From: Leptolyngbya sp. SIO1E4
GTDB taxonomy: Bacteria; Cyanobacteriota; Cyanobacteriia; Phormidesmidales; Phormidesmidaceae
Assembly: GCA_010672825.2 (NCBI GenBank)
Contig: JAAHFU020000002.1
Coordinates: forward strand, 570,001-634,000
Reading direction: 5' to 3'
DNA length: 64,000 bases
Position numbers and translations under genes: made by a program. Shown here piece by piece: positions 36,346 to 46,400 of this stretch; positions within the stretch are counted from its first letter, which is position 1; the number at the start of each line of letters is the position of its first letter. The notes under the pieces were generated by a model, which ran no database searches, was not told the origin of the DNA, and worked only from the letters and a program-made list of their open reading frames with translations.

Positions 36346-37407
36346 CCCCCGCACTTGACACGCCCGCTGAAACAACTCAGTCGGCACCGCCTGTTCCACC
36401 GGCCATACCCCCGGTGCCTGTAGCTCACCCGATAGCAACAGCTGGGCGACGCTGCCCGTGCCCATGCCCGCTGCCGCCGCCGTATCCGGATGGACAAAGG
36501 TGGCGGTATAGCGTTCAGCCACCCCGTTATGGACGCCATCAATATCGGCCCGCATGGCAATGCCAATGCCGCTGAGGCGATCGCTGATTTCCGTCATGCG
36601 ATAGCTGACGCGAGCCAGAAACTCAACGGTGGCAGGCTGACGCAGCCATCCTTTAGGCACGCCATGGGCCATCATCCAGGTGAGATGGTTGTACACATCC
36701 GGCACTGAGCCAAACTTCGTGATGACGGTTTTGACTGGAAAAGATCTCGGCAGGGTCATGGCTTCAATCGTGTTAAACCAGTAAACCCCGCAGCGGTGGT
36801 AGGGGGCCGGAAACGTCACCATTTCTCGTTGGCTGTAGGGCTCTATCGACTGCCAGGCTCCATCAATCCACCCCTGAAACGGATGCTGGAGTTCTAGAAA
36901 TGTTGTGCGCATGACGGTGACCCCCGCCCCTCCAGAACCTGCCACTACATAGCTGAGCTGCACCGAGTCTGCCTCGTCCAACTGCTCGATGCCCTGGCGC
37001 ACCATACTGTTTGAAATGCCTGGAAAGACCCCGGTACTGACGATCGCCGTCACCCCTTGCACCTGGGCTGCAGATCTCAACTCCAAAGCAGTTTGAACAT
37101 ACCGGGGATTATCGGCCACATCCACATAATTCACCCTTTGGGCAATGCAGGTTTCTAGCACATGGGCATCGCGGTAGCTAAACGGCCCAGCACAGTGAAT
37201 CACCAGGGTATGACGGGCGATCGCCTGCTCTACAGCCGCCTGATCGGCTAAGTCCAGGGCTGAAAACTCACAGCGGGGGGGTAGCGGCTGCCCCGTTGGT
37301 TGCCGTCCGGTCACGGTAATGGCTGCCTCGGTATGCGCCAGCACATCCGCTGCAACGCTCGCCCCAATACGCCCCTGCCCCCCTAAAATCAAAACCTTTT
37401 GTGTCAT
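36310..37407 (-). CDS. Saccharopine dehydrogenase-like NAD(P)-binding protein
   Basis: About 365 residues from ATG 37407 (a TTG ten codons earlier is unlikely). Rossmann start KVLILGGQGRIGASVAADVL with the GxGxxG-like loop, then TVTGRQ, SALDLADQAAVEQAI, LVIHCAGPFSYRDAHVLETC and YVDVADNPRY, all typical of the saccharopine-dehydrogenase/trans-acting reductase superfamily. STGVFPGISNSMVRQG is also characteristic. In cyanobacteria such proteins include carotenoid or lipid enzymes, so the substrate is open. The last ten codons come from the C-rich repeat tract. Confidence 0.85.
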   Translation of the reverse strand: MTQKVLILGGQGRIGASVAADVLAHTEAAITVTGRQPTGQPLPPRCEFSALDLADQAAVEQAIARHTLVIHCAGPFSYRDAHVLETCIAQRVNYVDVADNPRYVQTALELRSAAQVQGVTAIVSTGVFPGISNSMVRQGIEQLDEADSVQLSYVVAGSGGAGVTVMRTTFLELQHPFQGWIDGAWQSIEPYSQREMVTFPAPYHRCGVYWFNTIEAMTLPRSFPVKTVITKFGSVPDVYNHLTWMMAHGVPKGWLRQPATVEFLARVSYRMTEISDRLSGIGIAMRADIDGVHNGVAERYTATFVHPDTAAAAGMGTGSVAQLLLSGELQAPGVWPVEQAVPTELFQRACQVRGLVVEGRVEGRG

Positions 37408-37480
37408 TTTCGGCGACCAGATAAATTTCCACGTCAAGCTAAAAATGCAGCCATTTTCATGCTCTCACGCCTCCTGATCT

Positions 37481-38596
37481 ATGGTGTTTTCTCCTTGGCT
37501 CTGGCCCGGGTTCGGGCGCCCAATAGCGGGCCTTGGCCTGCTGGCGATCGCAGGCTGTCACAGCCTGATGCCCCCCCATTCAGCCCGTGCCGTCACGATG
37601 GTACAGTTCATAGAACCTAGCCCCCTAGAACAGTCACCGGTGATGCCAGAGCCCCTCCTATTTGATACCGCTGCTGACTTTGCAGAAGGAACCGCCGCCG
37701 TGCGCCAAGGAGATCGCCTCGGCTATATCGATCATTCTGGCAGCCTGGTGGTGACGGTCGCAGACGCCAACGTGAGCGTGGCCGGGCCTTTCTCAGAAAA
37801 GCTGGCCCTGGCTCGGGCGGGGGATTACCACGGCTATATCGACACGACCGGAAACTGGGCGATCGCGGTTCAGTTTCGTCAAGCCAAGGCGTTTTCGGAA
37901 GGGTTAGCCGCCGTGCAGGGGGGCAACACCTATGGCTTTGTCAATACCCAGGGTCAGTGGGTGATTGAGCCTCAATTTGAGTTGGCCGAGAGCTTTTCTG
38001 AAGGGCTGGCTGTGGTGAAGCAGGAAGGGCTTTACGGTTACCTAAACCCAGCGGGTGAGTGGGCAATCCCAATTCAGTTTCGCGATGCCTGGCGATTTTC
38101 AGAGGCTCGGGCGGTCGTTAAAGTCGACAGCCAATACGGGTATCTGGCCCCCGATGGCACCATTGCAATTCCCCTCACCTTTGATGGGGCCTTCACCTTT
38201 TCTGATGGGCTGGCTCGGGTGCGCCAGGGCGATAAATGGGGGTTCATCAACCCCGCTGGGGAATGGATGATTCCAGCCCAGTTTGACTACGCGGCAGACT
38301 TTTCTGAGAATCGGGCGGTGGTGCAGCAGCAGGGTCAAGGGGGCTATGTAGACAGTACCGGCACCGGAGTCATTGCGGGGGAGTTTAGCTACGCGGCAGA
38401 TTTCTCAGAAGGGCTGGCCGCCATTCAAGTGGACGGGCGTTACGGTTACATCAACCTGGCAGGGGATGTCGTGATTCCGCCCACGTTTCAAAACGCTGGC
38501 CCCTTTTCCGAAGGGTTTGCCCGCGTTCAGGTCAATAATCAGTGGGGCTTTATCGACACCCAAGGCCAATTTCTCACAGAGTCAGACGCACGCTGA
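37481..38596 (+). CDS. WG-repeat lipoprotein
   Basis: 371 residues. A short N-terminal hydrophobic segment ends in the lipobox LAIAGC (about residues 21-26), so it should be lipid-anchored in the periplasm. At least seven copies of the WG beta-repeat follow, each about 45 residues, with patterns such as GYIDTTGNWAI…FSEGLAAV, GFVNTQGQWVIEPQFE, GYLNPAGEWAI and WGFINPAGEWMI. WG repeats form beta folds of unknown binding partner and are common in cyanobacteria. Terminator follows at 38609. Confidence 0.9.
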   Translation: MVFSPWLWPGFGRPIAGLGLLAIAGCHSLMPPHSARAVTMVQFIEPSPLEQSPVMPEPLLFDTAADFAEGTAAVRQGDRLGYIDHSGSLVVTVADANVSVAGPFSEKLALARAGDYHGYIDTTGNWAIAVQFRQAKAFSEGLAAVQGGNTYGFVNTQGQWVIEPQFELAESFSEGLAVVKQEGLYGYLNPAGEWAIPIQFRDAWRFSEARAVVKVDSQYGYLAPDGTIAIPLTFDGAFTFSDGLARVRQGDKWGFINPAGEWMIPAQFDYAADFSENRAVVQQQGQGGYVDSTGTGVIAGEFSYAADFSEGLAAIQVDGRYGYINLAGDVVIPPTFQNAGPFSEGFARVQVNNQWGFIDTQGQFLTESDAR

Positions 38597-38608
38597 TGTA
38601 GAAAAAAA

Positions 38609-38637
38609 AGAGACGCGCCAGGGGCGCTGTCTCTTTT
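38609..38637 (+). terminator. Rho-independent terminator after the WG-repeat gene
   Basis: AGAGACGCGCC (38609-38619), loop AGG, GGCGC, one bulged T, GTCTCT, then TTT. An 11-bp stem 13 bases after the stop codon, preceded by A8. Confidence 0.9.
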
Positions 38638-38694
38638 GGGTCAAGGGTCAATGCAGAAAGGTGGAAACGTTCAAACGTGACGAAGGGTTGACTG

Positions 38695-38788
38695 TAGCCC
38701 TATTCAGGTCAATCCAGTCCGTTTTGGTGAAGGCAGGGTCTAGGGTTTGGGGTCTAGGGTGTGCTTGATCCAAATGCACACCGCTATA
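38695..38788 (+). repeat. Dispersed heptamer element, copy 1
   Basis: Shares with 61107-61202 the run GGGTCTAGGGTTTGGGG followed by TAGGGTGTGCTTGAT and ends ACCGCTATA; the left part (TAGCC…TTCAG…TCC) also aligns. It directly abuts the hairpin element at 38785-38914. Confidence 0.75.
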
Positions 38789-38914
38789 TGCCAGTTCTCG
38801 TTTCTAAAGCGACAGATCAGCCCCCTCCCAACCGCCCCTTGCCAAGGGGCGGTGCCGCAGGCGGTGGGGTGGCGATAGGTAGCGCTGCTTTGGAGAATGG
38901 GTATTACGCCTTCT
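38785..38914 (+). repeat. Dispersed ~125-bp hairpin element, copy 2
   Basis: Second copy of the element at 23471-23595. Its hairpin is ACCGCCCCTT (38831-38840), loop GCC, AAGGGGCGGT (38844-38853). Where copy 1 has a T-A pair in the stem, this one has G-C, so both partners changed together. Confidence 0.8.
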
Positions 38915-38933
38915 GCCCTCTGCCTTCTGCCTT

Positions 38934-39416
38934 TTAGAACGTATAGCCGACCCCAACCACGCCATTCACTTGGCTATTGTCATAAATTGACCAGTTGACG
39001 GCACCGTTGACGGTGACTTTGTCGGTTATGCGGTAGTCAACCCCGGCGGTGAGCAGTGGCCCAATGTCGCTGTCATCACCTGTGATCGCCGCAACCCCAG
39101 CCCCAGCATAGGGGAACAGTTTACCGTCAGGGCTGATGGCGTTGAAGTCGTAAGTAATGGGCACATGAAAAGCGGTTTCGCCATCGGAGCTGAAGTCGAG
39201 GTCGCTGATGATGCCAGGACGGACGGAAACGTTGTTTCCGAGGGTGAGTTTGCTGTTGATAGCTAGGCCAACGCTGCTGTCGCCAATTTCACCGAAGCCG
39301 ACGCCAGCACCCACATAGTTGTAGCTGGTGGGTGCGGTTTGGGCTTGAGCCGCGGGAGCCAGAACTGCAGCACCGGTGAGGCCCAATGCCATGAGGGATA
39401 AGAGTTGAGTTTTCAT
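38934..39416 (-). CDS. Small outer-membrane beta-barrel protein
   Basis: 160 residues. Clear signal peptide MKTQLLSLMALGLTGAAVLAP with AQA cleavage site. The mature part is about 135 residues of alternating beta strands with glycine turns (VGAGVGFGEIG, VGLAINSKLTL, FPYAGAGVAAITG, LLTAGVDYRIT) and ends VVGVGYTF, where the terminal Phe is the usual signal for outer-membrane assembly by BamA. Eight strands would fit an OmpA/OmpW-sized barrel. Heptamer repeat lies just after the stop. Confidence 0.85.
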   Translation of the reverse strand: MKTQLLSLMALGLTGAAVLAPAAQAQTAPTSYNYVGAGVGFGEIGDSSVGLAINSKLTLGNNVSVRPGIISDLDFSSDGETAFHVPITYDFNAISPDGKLFPYAGAGVAAITGDDSDIGPLLTAGVDYRITDKVTVNGAVNWSIYDNSQVNGVVGVGYTF

Positions 39417-40013
39417 GTTGATTCTCCTAGTGCGAAGCGAAAGTTACCAGTCAGGCCTGCCGGGCAGGGGTTTCCCAGAACCGGGAGGGGCTGACTGCCA
39501 GTCTGAGGGAAATGGGTTTGCCCTCAAGCTGTGAGACTGTTCTAACGCTGGAGGCTAAAGAATGTGCCAATTTACTGTGACACTTGCTGTGGTGGCAAAG
39601 GATAATCCGCAATTGGCGTAGAGGAAAAGGCACGGGGTTTTGGGGCTGAATCCAGCGATCGTGAAGCCTGCTGTGGAGATAACCCCAGGCTTATAGCGAA
39701 AGGCAGAAGGCAGAGGGCAAAAGGCAGAATGAAGTGCTGACTGCAAGGGGTATACAGCTTTCTAGATGTCGTAACCTAAGTGGCGGCTGCTTTAAAGGGC
39801 AGCGTTGGTAAACGCTTCTCCTTGGAAGAAAATAGACCCCAGCCCCTAACCCCCAGCCCCCCTATCACCCCAGACATCTCACTCCTGGCCAAAAAAACGA
39901 TATGGGTTCCGGGTAGCAGCAAGCTTGCCCGATTGGCACAGCCTCTAGAAACAGTCCTAGGAGATTAATTCGGCGATAGATCTCTACTATCTATCAGCTG
40001 TCTGTATAGCTAC
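39417..40013. other. Intergenic region with heptamer run and C-rich stretch
   Basis: No supported gene. A GGCAGAA run (39699-39730, minus version of TTCTGCC) and CCCCAGCCCCTAACCCCCAG (39838-39870 area) are visible. The region separates the outer-membrane gene from the DUF433 gene. Confidence 0.5.
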
Positions 40014-40073
40014 TCAAAAAGAGTCGTTGACTGACGATGTTTCAGCATCAATAAATAGCCGTACTTGGCTCAT
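40014..40073 (-). pseudogene. Truncated DUF5615-like toxin start after DUF433
   Basis: An ATG overlaps the DUF433 stop as ATGA and opens MSQVRLFIDAETSSVNDSF, then stops. The opening resembles the N-terminus of DUF5615 PIN-like toxins (V-R-L-(F/Y)-(I/L)-D-E), the usual partner coded directly after DUF433 antitoxins. I find no continuation in other frames of the next 100 bases. Confidence 0.5.
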
Positions 40074-40357
40074 ACAGGCTGTTTCGTATCAGAGGACGCT
40101 TGCTGATAAGCTGCCTTTTCTTCTGCTAGATAAGCTTCTATTTCCAACTTGTTGGCATGATAATGGGCCAGCGCAGCATATACCTGAGCTAAACTCACTG
40201 TGCCAATCCGCTCAACAATCTCTTCGGCACTTAAGCCTTTTTTGTACCAGGCAGCAACTCGTTGTACAGATAGACGGGTTTCTCGGATATGGGGACGTCC
40301 GCCTAAAATCTCTGGTGTGTGGATGATCAAGGTGCCAATATCGACAGTTGATTGCAT
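40070..40357 (-). CDS. DUF433 domain protein (antitoxin-like)
   Basis: 95 residues. The core IIHTPEILGGRPHIRETRLSV with VQRVAAWYKKGLSAEEIVERI is the standard DUF433 helix-turn-helix-like domain (G-x-P-x-I-x-x-T-R), followed by SLAQVYAALAHYHANK and a helical tail (LAEEKAAYQQ). DUF433 proteins are usually antitoxins paired with DUF5615 PIN-like nucleases. Here the downstream toxin appears truncated (40014-40073), so this may be an orphan antitoxin. Confidence 0.9.
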   Translation of the reverse strand: MQSTVDIGTLIIHTPEILGGRPHIRETRLSVQRVAAWYKKGLSAEEIVERIGTVSLAQVYAALAHYHANKLEIEAYLAEEKAAYQQASSDTKQPV

Positions 40358-40543
40358 TTCGGTTTGCCTGAAAGTGGCCTCTCCATTCTACAAATCAAGT
40401 GATGGTGGTGCCGAGATCTCGGGATTTTTGGTATTTCCAAGTTAAAGGATGCACGATACCGTGATCGGGATGTTCATCAACCGCTATGAATTTGGGCGTG
40501 CAACCTGATTGCTTTCCACAGGTCTAGAACACTACCGGAATTT

Positions 40544-43027
40544 TTAACCCCCAAAGGAGACGTGGGCCACTGTCACCCCTGTCCCGCCATCTGCCTGCTC
40601 TGCCGCCTCAAATTTTGCCACCTGGGGATGGCGCTTGAGGAATTCCTGCACCCCCCGGCGCAATTTGCCCGTCCCATGACCATGGATGATCCAGATGGGG
40701 CCATTAGCCCCCGCGATCGCCTCCTCTAAGTGAGCCTCCGCTTCCGCCACCCGCATGCCCCGCAGATCAAAGGTGTTTCGAGAAGTCCGCACGGCTGGGG
40801 CTTGGGGCTGCGAGGGGGGCGGTGGAGGAGCCACCTTGGGTTTAGGAATATCCGCCTTTTCCCCCTGGAGAGACTCGATATCTTCCAGGCTAACGGTCAT
40901 TTTCATCAGCCCAAAGCGCACCATCAGCTTGCCGTCTGCATCAGGGTCGCTCTGCACCTCTGCAGTTTGCCCCAGGCTCGGAATCCGGACGCGATCGCCC
41001 TCTTTGGGCTTAAAGCCTGGCTTCGGTTTCGGCGTATTGACCTTGGGCTGCCGTTTCTCGGCAATGGCATTGACCGTCTCGGTCGCCTTCTGCGCATCCT
41101 GGGCTGTCGGATCCCCCTGCTGCAGCCGTCGAATCACCTGAGCAATTTCCTTGCGGGCCTCTGCGATCGCAGCCTGAACCGCCTGCTCCTGCTGCAGCTG
41201 CAGTTCCCGCTCCCGCTCCTTTAAAAATTCTGCCTTACGAGACACCTCTCGATGCAGCCTTTCGGTTTCTGCCAGCAGTTTCGCCGTTTCCCCAGTCTTG
41301 CCTTCTTGCTGCCTGCGTTGGGCCTCCAGTCCGGCAATCACCTGGTTCACATCCTGTCGAGTTCCCATCCCCACATAGGACTGAGCCTGCTCCACAATCG
41401 CCCCGTCTAACCCCAGCCGCCGCGCAATGGTGAGCGCATTCGATCGCCCTGGAATTCCCCACAGCAAGCGATACGTTGGCGAAAGACTGACATCATCAAA
41501 CTCCACCGACGCATTCTCAAACCGCTCATCCTCATACTTCAGCGCCTTCAGCTCCCCATAGTGCGTCGTAGCCACCGTAAACCGTGCCTGGTCAGCCAAA
41601 TGCCGCAGCAGCGCGATCGCCAAAGCACTCCCCTCACTAGGATCAGTCCCCGCACCCACCTCATCCAAAAGAATCAAAGCATTCGAAAGACCGGCCCCAG
41701 CATCTTGCTCATCTCCCCTATCTCCCTCATCTCCCCTATCTCCCTCATCCCCTCTCTCCCCAACTTCCTGCTCCCCGCCACCATCCACCCCTTGGACAGC
41801 CTCTAAAATTCGCCCAATACGTCTGATATGCCCCGAAAATGTGGACAAACTCTGTTCAATCGACTGTTCATCGCCAATATCAGCCAGTATTTGATCAAAC
41901 CAGGGAATTTCCACCGGCTCTTTTGCGGGAATAAACATTCCGGCCTTCGCCATCAGGGCGGCAAGGCCCAGGGTTTTTAGCGTTACGGTTTTGCCCCCGG
42001 TATTGGGGCCAGTAATAGCCACAACGCGAATGCGAGGATGGACAATTGCATCAATAGGCACCACCGGGCTGCCATCCTCATGATGCTGCTGCCACACCAA
42101 GAGGGGATGACGCAGTTGGCGCAGGGTCACTTGCTCTTCTGAAGACACAAAGCGAGGGGCATTTGCCCCCAACCAGTGACCGTACCGGGCCCGGGCAGTG
42201 GCCAGATCCAGGGTAGTGACGATCCGCAACAGGTCTTCTAAATCGTCGTAAACTTCGGCAACGCTCTCAGTCAAGGCACGGCAGACCGCTTCTTCTTCTA
42301 CTTGCTCTTGCCGCCGCAGCTGCCGCAGGCGATTACCCATCTCAATGATGCTATTGGGCTCGACATATAGCGTGGCTCCACTGGTCGAAGCATCGTGCAC
42401 AATACCCGGAATCGCGTCTTTTTGGGGTGCCTTGACCGGAATCACAAACCGATCGCCCCGTTGGGTAATCACCGCTTCTTGAACCGCATTGCTATGGCGC
42501 TGCAGCAGCCGCTGCAGCTTTTGATAGATGCTGCTGCGCTGGGTTTTGAGCTTTTCTCGAATGCCCCCCAATTTGGGACTGGCCCGGTCGGCCACTTTGC
42601 CGCGATCGTCAATGCAGCGATGAATGTCTTGCTCCAGCTCTGGATAGGTCCGCAGTTCTGCCACCAGAGCTTGTAAGGTCGGTAATTCTGCCGTTTCGTA
42701 TCCATCTATGGTGCGGCGCAGCTGACGGGCACCCGCCAGGGTCATTGCAATTGCCAGCAGTTCATCTCCCCGCAGCACGCCCTGCCGCTCAGCCCGCTCT
42801 AACGCGTCACCAATATCTTGAATCCCCGTAAACTTTAGCCCTGGTGGGTTGAGATCTAGCAGGGCAGCCTCACAGGTTTGAGCCAACAAAGTCTCACTGA
42901 TAGCCAGGCGCTCGGGCAACACTAACCGGCGGGCAGCGATCGCCCCTAACTTCGTCGCGGCAAAGGTCGATAGGTGTTGACACAGGCGGGGCCACTCCAG
43001 AAGGGTGAGGGTTTCAGCTTGGATCAA
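40544..43027 (-). CDS. mutS2: MutS2 endonuclease
   Basis: 827 residues, TTG start; the N-terminus IQAETLTLLEWPRLCQHLS is the family start, so the start is kept. MutS-type core and clamp are followed by Walker A TGPNTGGKT (about 342-350), IGDEQSIEQSLSTFSGH, Walker B ILLDEVGAGTDPSEG, a coiled-coil, and a C-terminal Smr nuclease domain with FDLRGMRVAEAE and IIHGHGTGKLRRGV. MutS2 suppresses recombination and rescues collided ribosomes in other bacteria. An acidic insert (about 428-447) just ahead of Walker B is coded by three 18-base repeats and is unusual. Confidence 0.95.
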   Translation of the reverse strand: MIQAETLTLLEWPRLCQHLSTFAATKLGAIAARRLVLPERLAISETLLAQTCEAALLDLNPPGLKFTGIQDIGDALERAERQGVLRGDELLAIAMTLAGARQLRRTIDGYETAELPTLQALVAELRTYPELEQDIHRCIDDRGKVADRASPKLGGIREKLKTQRSSIYQKLQRLLQRHSNAVQEAVITQRGDRFVIPVKAPQKDAIPGIVHDASTSGATLYVEPNSIIEMGNRLRQLRRQEQVEEEAVCRALTESVAEVYDDLEDLLRIVTTLDLATARARYGHWLGANAPRFVSSEEQVTLRQLRHPLLVWQQHHEDGSPVVPIDAIVHPRIRVVAITGPNTGGKTVTLKTLGLAALMAKAGMFIPAKEPVEIPWFDQILADIGDEQSIEQSLSTFSGHIRRIGRILEAVQGVDGGGEQEVGERGDEGDRGDEGDRGDEQDAGAGLSNALILLDEVGAGTDPSEGSALAIALLRHLADQARFTVATTHYGELKALKYEDERFENASVEFDDVSLSPTYRLLWGIPGRSNALTIARRLGLDGAIVEQAQSYVGMGTRQDVNQVIAGLEAQRRQQEGKTGETAKLLAETERLHREVSRKAEFLKERERELQLQQEQAVQAAIAEARKEIAQVIRRLQQGDPTAQDAQKATETVNAIAEKRQPKVNTPKPKPGFKPKEGDRVRIPSLGQTAEVQSDPDADGKLMVRFGLMKMTVSLEDIESLQGEKADIPKPKVAPPPPPSQPQAPAVRTSRNTFDLRGMRVAEAEAHLEEAIAGANGPIWIIHGHGTGKLRRGVQEFLKRHPQVAKFEAAEQADGGTGVTVAHVSFGG
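41708..41761. repeat. Three 18-base tandem units inside mutS2
   Basis: CTCATCTCCCCTATCTCC twice exactly (41708-41725, 41726-41743), then a degenerate third unit to 41761. In frame on the minus strand it encodes GDEGDR-type repeats. Confidence 0.85.
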
Positions 43028-43412
43028 GGCTTACAAACACCGGGTAAAACAGCACGCAATCCAAGGAGGATCTTGATGTTCAGTATAGAAGCTATGGAGT
43101 AAAACCGAAAAAATACAGAATCTTCACCTATCGAAACGTTAAAGATGAGACAATCCTAGGGATTAATAGCAGGAAAGGAATGCCACTCCTGCGGGTGCAT
43201 TTTTTAATTTTACTCAGTGAAATTACGGGTTCATAAACCCGTGAGGCGTATCAAATTTATCTCACAAAAAGATAAAACCTAAATGAACTTGAAGAGAGAT
43301 TGTTATTCTCGCCTTTAACAGCACCACAATCATTAATCTTTATCTTTAACTTCTAATACGTTGAATTTCTCTTGAGACTTAGTATGCTTCCTTGACAATC
43401 GTAGCTTAAGCC
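43028..43412. other. Divergent intergenic region with two hairpins
   Basis: Between mutS2 (minus) and the hybrid kinase-cyclase gene (plus), so promoters for both are expected. Hairpin 1 (43179-43201: AATGC-c-AC … GT-GCATT) is followed by T4 and could act as an attenuator on plus-strand transcripts. Hairpin 2 is ACGGGTT (43225-43231), loop CATA, AACCCGT. No small gene seen. Confidence 0.45.
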
Positions 43413-46400
43413 ATGGCCTCTAAGTTTAGCCCCCGATCGGTTCTCCATCTTTCTCAGAAGCTACCGTTGCGCATCGTGCTGGTGGTTTCCTTTATCGTAC
43501 AGATTGCGGCGGCAGTAGGGCTGACGGCGGGCTTATCTCTACGCAATGGTCAAAAGGCCGTCAATGAGTTGGGGGTTCAGCTAGGTGAAAGAGCGACCGC
43601 CCAAATTCAAGAACATCTCCAAACTTATCTGCTGCAATCCAATCTGCTCCAGCGCAATAGCCGCAGCATTTTACTGTATGACGACATTGACCGGACAGAT
43701 TTTGACGCCCTAGCGGGTCATTTTTGGCATCAACTCCGTGCCTCTGATGGCATTACCAGCATCTATATGGGGTACCCAGACGGCAGTTTTATCGGGGTTC
43801 AAGAGCGCGATAGCGGGCAGACAGTATTGTGGGAAATCACCTCAGATAGGGCCCCCAGACGCACAACCTATCGTCTTGACTATGCCGGGCGCCAACAGGA
43901 GGCGATCGCTGAGCAAACCTATGACCCCCGCAATCGTCCCTGGTATCAGGCCGTTGTGGAAAATCGCCACGCTAGCTGGAGTTCTATTTACGAGTTTGCC
44001 TCAGAAGATTATCCAGTCTTGGGGATTACCCTGGCCGCTCCGCTGTATGGCGATCGCGGCCTGCTAGATGGCGTGATCGCCCTTGATCTCACCCTTGAGC
44101 AACTCAGTAACTATTTGCGCGTATTAGATATCACCCCCAACGGTGAAGCCTTCATCATTGAGCGCAGCGGTAATATTGTCGCCACTTCCGCCAATGAGCT
44201 TCCCTTTGTCACCCTGCCCAATGGTGAGCAAATTCGCATGCAGGCCACCGGCAGCCGCCAACCTATCATTCGAGAAACGGCCCAGTACCTATTAGAAGAG
44301 TTTGGCACCCTAGAGCGCATTCAGTCTCACCAGCAGCTCACCTTCGAGGGAGTCCAGACACGGCAAATTGTGCAAGTTGAGCCTTTCCGCGATGGGCGGG
44401 GGCTAGACTGGCTGATTGTATCGGTCATTCCCGAATCAGACTTTACCGGGCAAATCGCAGCCAATACCCGTCACACGCTGCTCCTGTGCCTGTTGTCACT
44501 CATTGTTGCCAGCATTATTGCAGGCATTACTGCCCGCTGGGTCGCCCAACCGATTTATCGCCTCAATGTTGCGGCTCAAAAATTGGCAGTGGGCACCTGG
44601 AACCATTCACTCCCAAACGCCCGCTTCAAAGAATTATCCGAGCTATCCAAGGCTTTCCAGAGCATGGCCAAACAGCTGAAACAGTCTTTTCGGCAGCTCG
44701 AAGAGCGCAATCAAGAACTCCAACGGCTAGATAAGCTTAAAGATGAATTTTTGGCCAACACGTCCCATGAACTGCGAACGCCACTAAACGGCATCATTGG
44801 CCTGGCAGAATCCCTCATTGATGGAGTCAGTGGCCCGCTACCCCGACAAACGAAGGGCAACCTCGCCATGATTGTGGCCAGTGGACGGCGGCTCTCATCC
44901 TTAGTTAACGACATTCTGGACTTTTCGCAACTGCGCTACAACCGCTTAGAAATCACCCCACGGCCTGTGGGCATCCGCGAAGCCACCGAAGTCATCTTGG
45001 CGTTGAGTCGCCCCCTAGCCCGTGAAAAAGACCTGCAGCTCATCAATGCAGTGTCGCCCAAGCTGCCCGCTGCCCTCGTCGATGAGAATCGCTTACAGCA
45101 AATCTTGCATAATCTCATTGGCAATGCAGTGAAGTTTACCAACTACGGCATGATTGGCATTTCAGCCCAGATTGTGCGGCAAACCCCTGCGCCGATAGCG
45201 ACCTCTCCTTCAACGCCTCCGACATTAGACACCCAGCCCGTTACGATGAGTTCACAGGTGCCATCAGCCATCGGTGAAGATGGCGATGGCAAAACCGTGC
45301 TCCTCATGGAAGAAACCCCTGCCGTTGCCGCTCAGACACTCTCCCATGCGTTGCCTGGCGATTATCTGGCTGTGACCGTTTCTGATACGGGCATCGGCAT
45401 TCCTGAAGAAAATTTAGATCGCATTTTTGAGCCATTTGAACAGGCCGATGGTTCTACCACCCGGCTATATGGCGGCATGGGCATTGGGCTGGCTGTAACC
45501 AAACGCTTGGTAGAACTTCATGGTGGCACCCTGCGGGTTCTGTCTGCCGTGGGGGTCGGCTCTCAATTTACCTTTACGCTCCCCATTGCCCCCGTGAAAG
45601 CGGCGATCGCCCTAAACGATGACAGTGCCAACGGCTTACTGGCAGATGTCTTGCCAGATATTCGAGCCGCCAATACGCTGTGGCCGGTGCAAATGTTGCG
45701 TCAAGATGAAGCCCCCAATCTCCCAACCGTCAGCAGCAACCGAGAAGATGCCCACCTGGATCAGCGAGAATACACGGTTCTAGTAGTCGATGATGAACCC
45801 GTCAATCGTCAGGTGGTTGTCAACTATCTCTCGCTTAAGAATTATCGCGTCACCCAAGCATCGAACGGGCTGGAAGCCCTGGCCATGCTGAAACATGGGC
45901 TAGAGCCCGATATTATTTTGCTGGATGTGATGATGCCTCGCATGACCGGGTTTGAAGTGTGCCGCACGCTGCGGGAAACCCGGCCAGCCTACGATCTACC
46001 CGTCATCATGCTAACGGCCAAAAACCAGGTTGGAGACCTGGTAGAAGGGCTCTCTTCAGGGGCTAACGACTACTTAACCAAACCCGTTTCCAAGAGCGAA
46101 CTCTTGGCTCGGTTGAGAACCCATCTCCGTCTTTCCAAAATCAATCAGGCATACAGTCGCTTTGTGCCGCGAGAGTTTCTACAGTTCCTCAACAAAGAAA
46201 GCATTGTTGATGTGCAACTGGGCGATCAGGTGGAGCAACATATGTCGGTCATGTTTGCCGATATTCGAGACTTCACCCACCAGTCTGAGCAAATGACCCC
46301 CGAGGAGAACTTTCAGTTCATTAATGCGTTCTTATCTCGGATGGAACCGGCGATCGCAGAGCATAACGGCTTCATTGATAAATACATCGGTGACGCCATC

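Noticed and set aside
36168-36575. 135-residue Pro-rich plus-strand frame
   Set aside because: It reads the C-rich repeat tract and then antisense of the saccharopine-dehydrogenase-like gene; the proline richness is only the tract.
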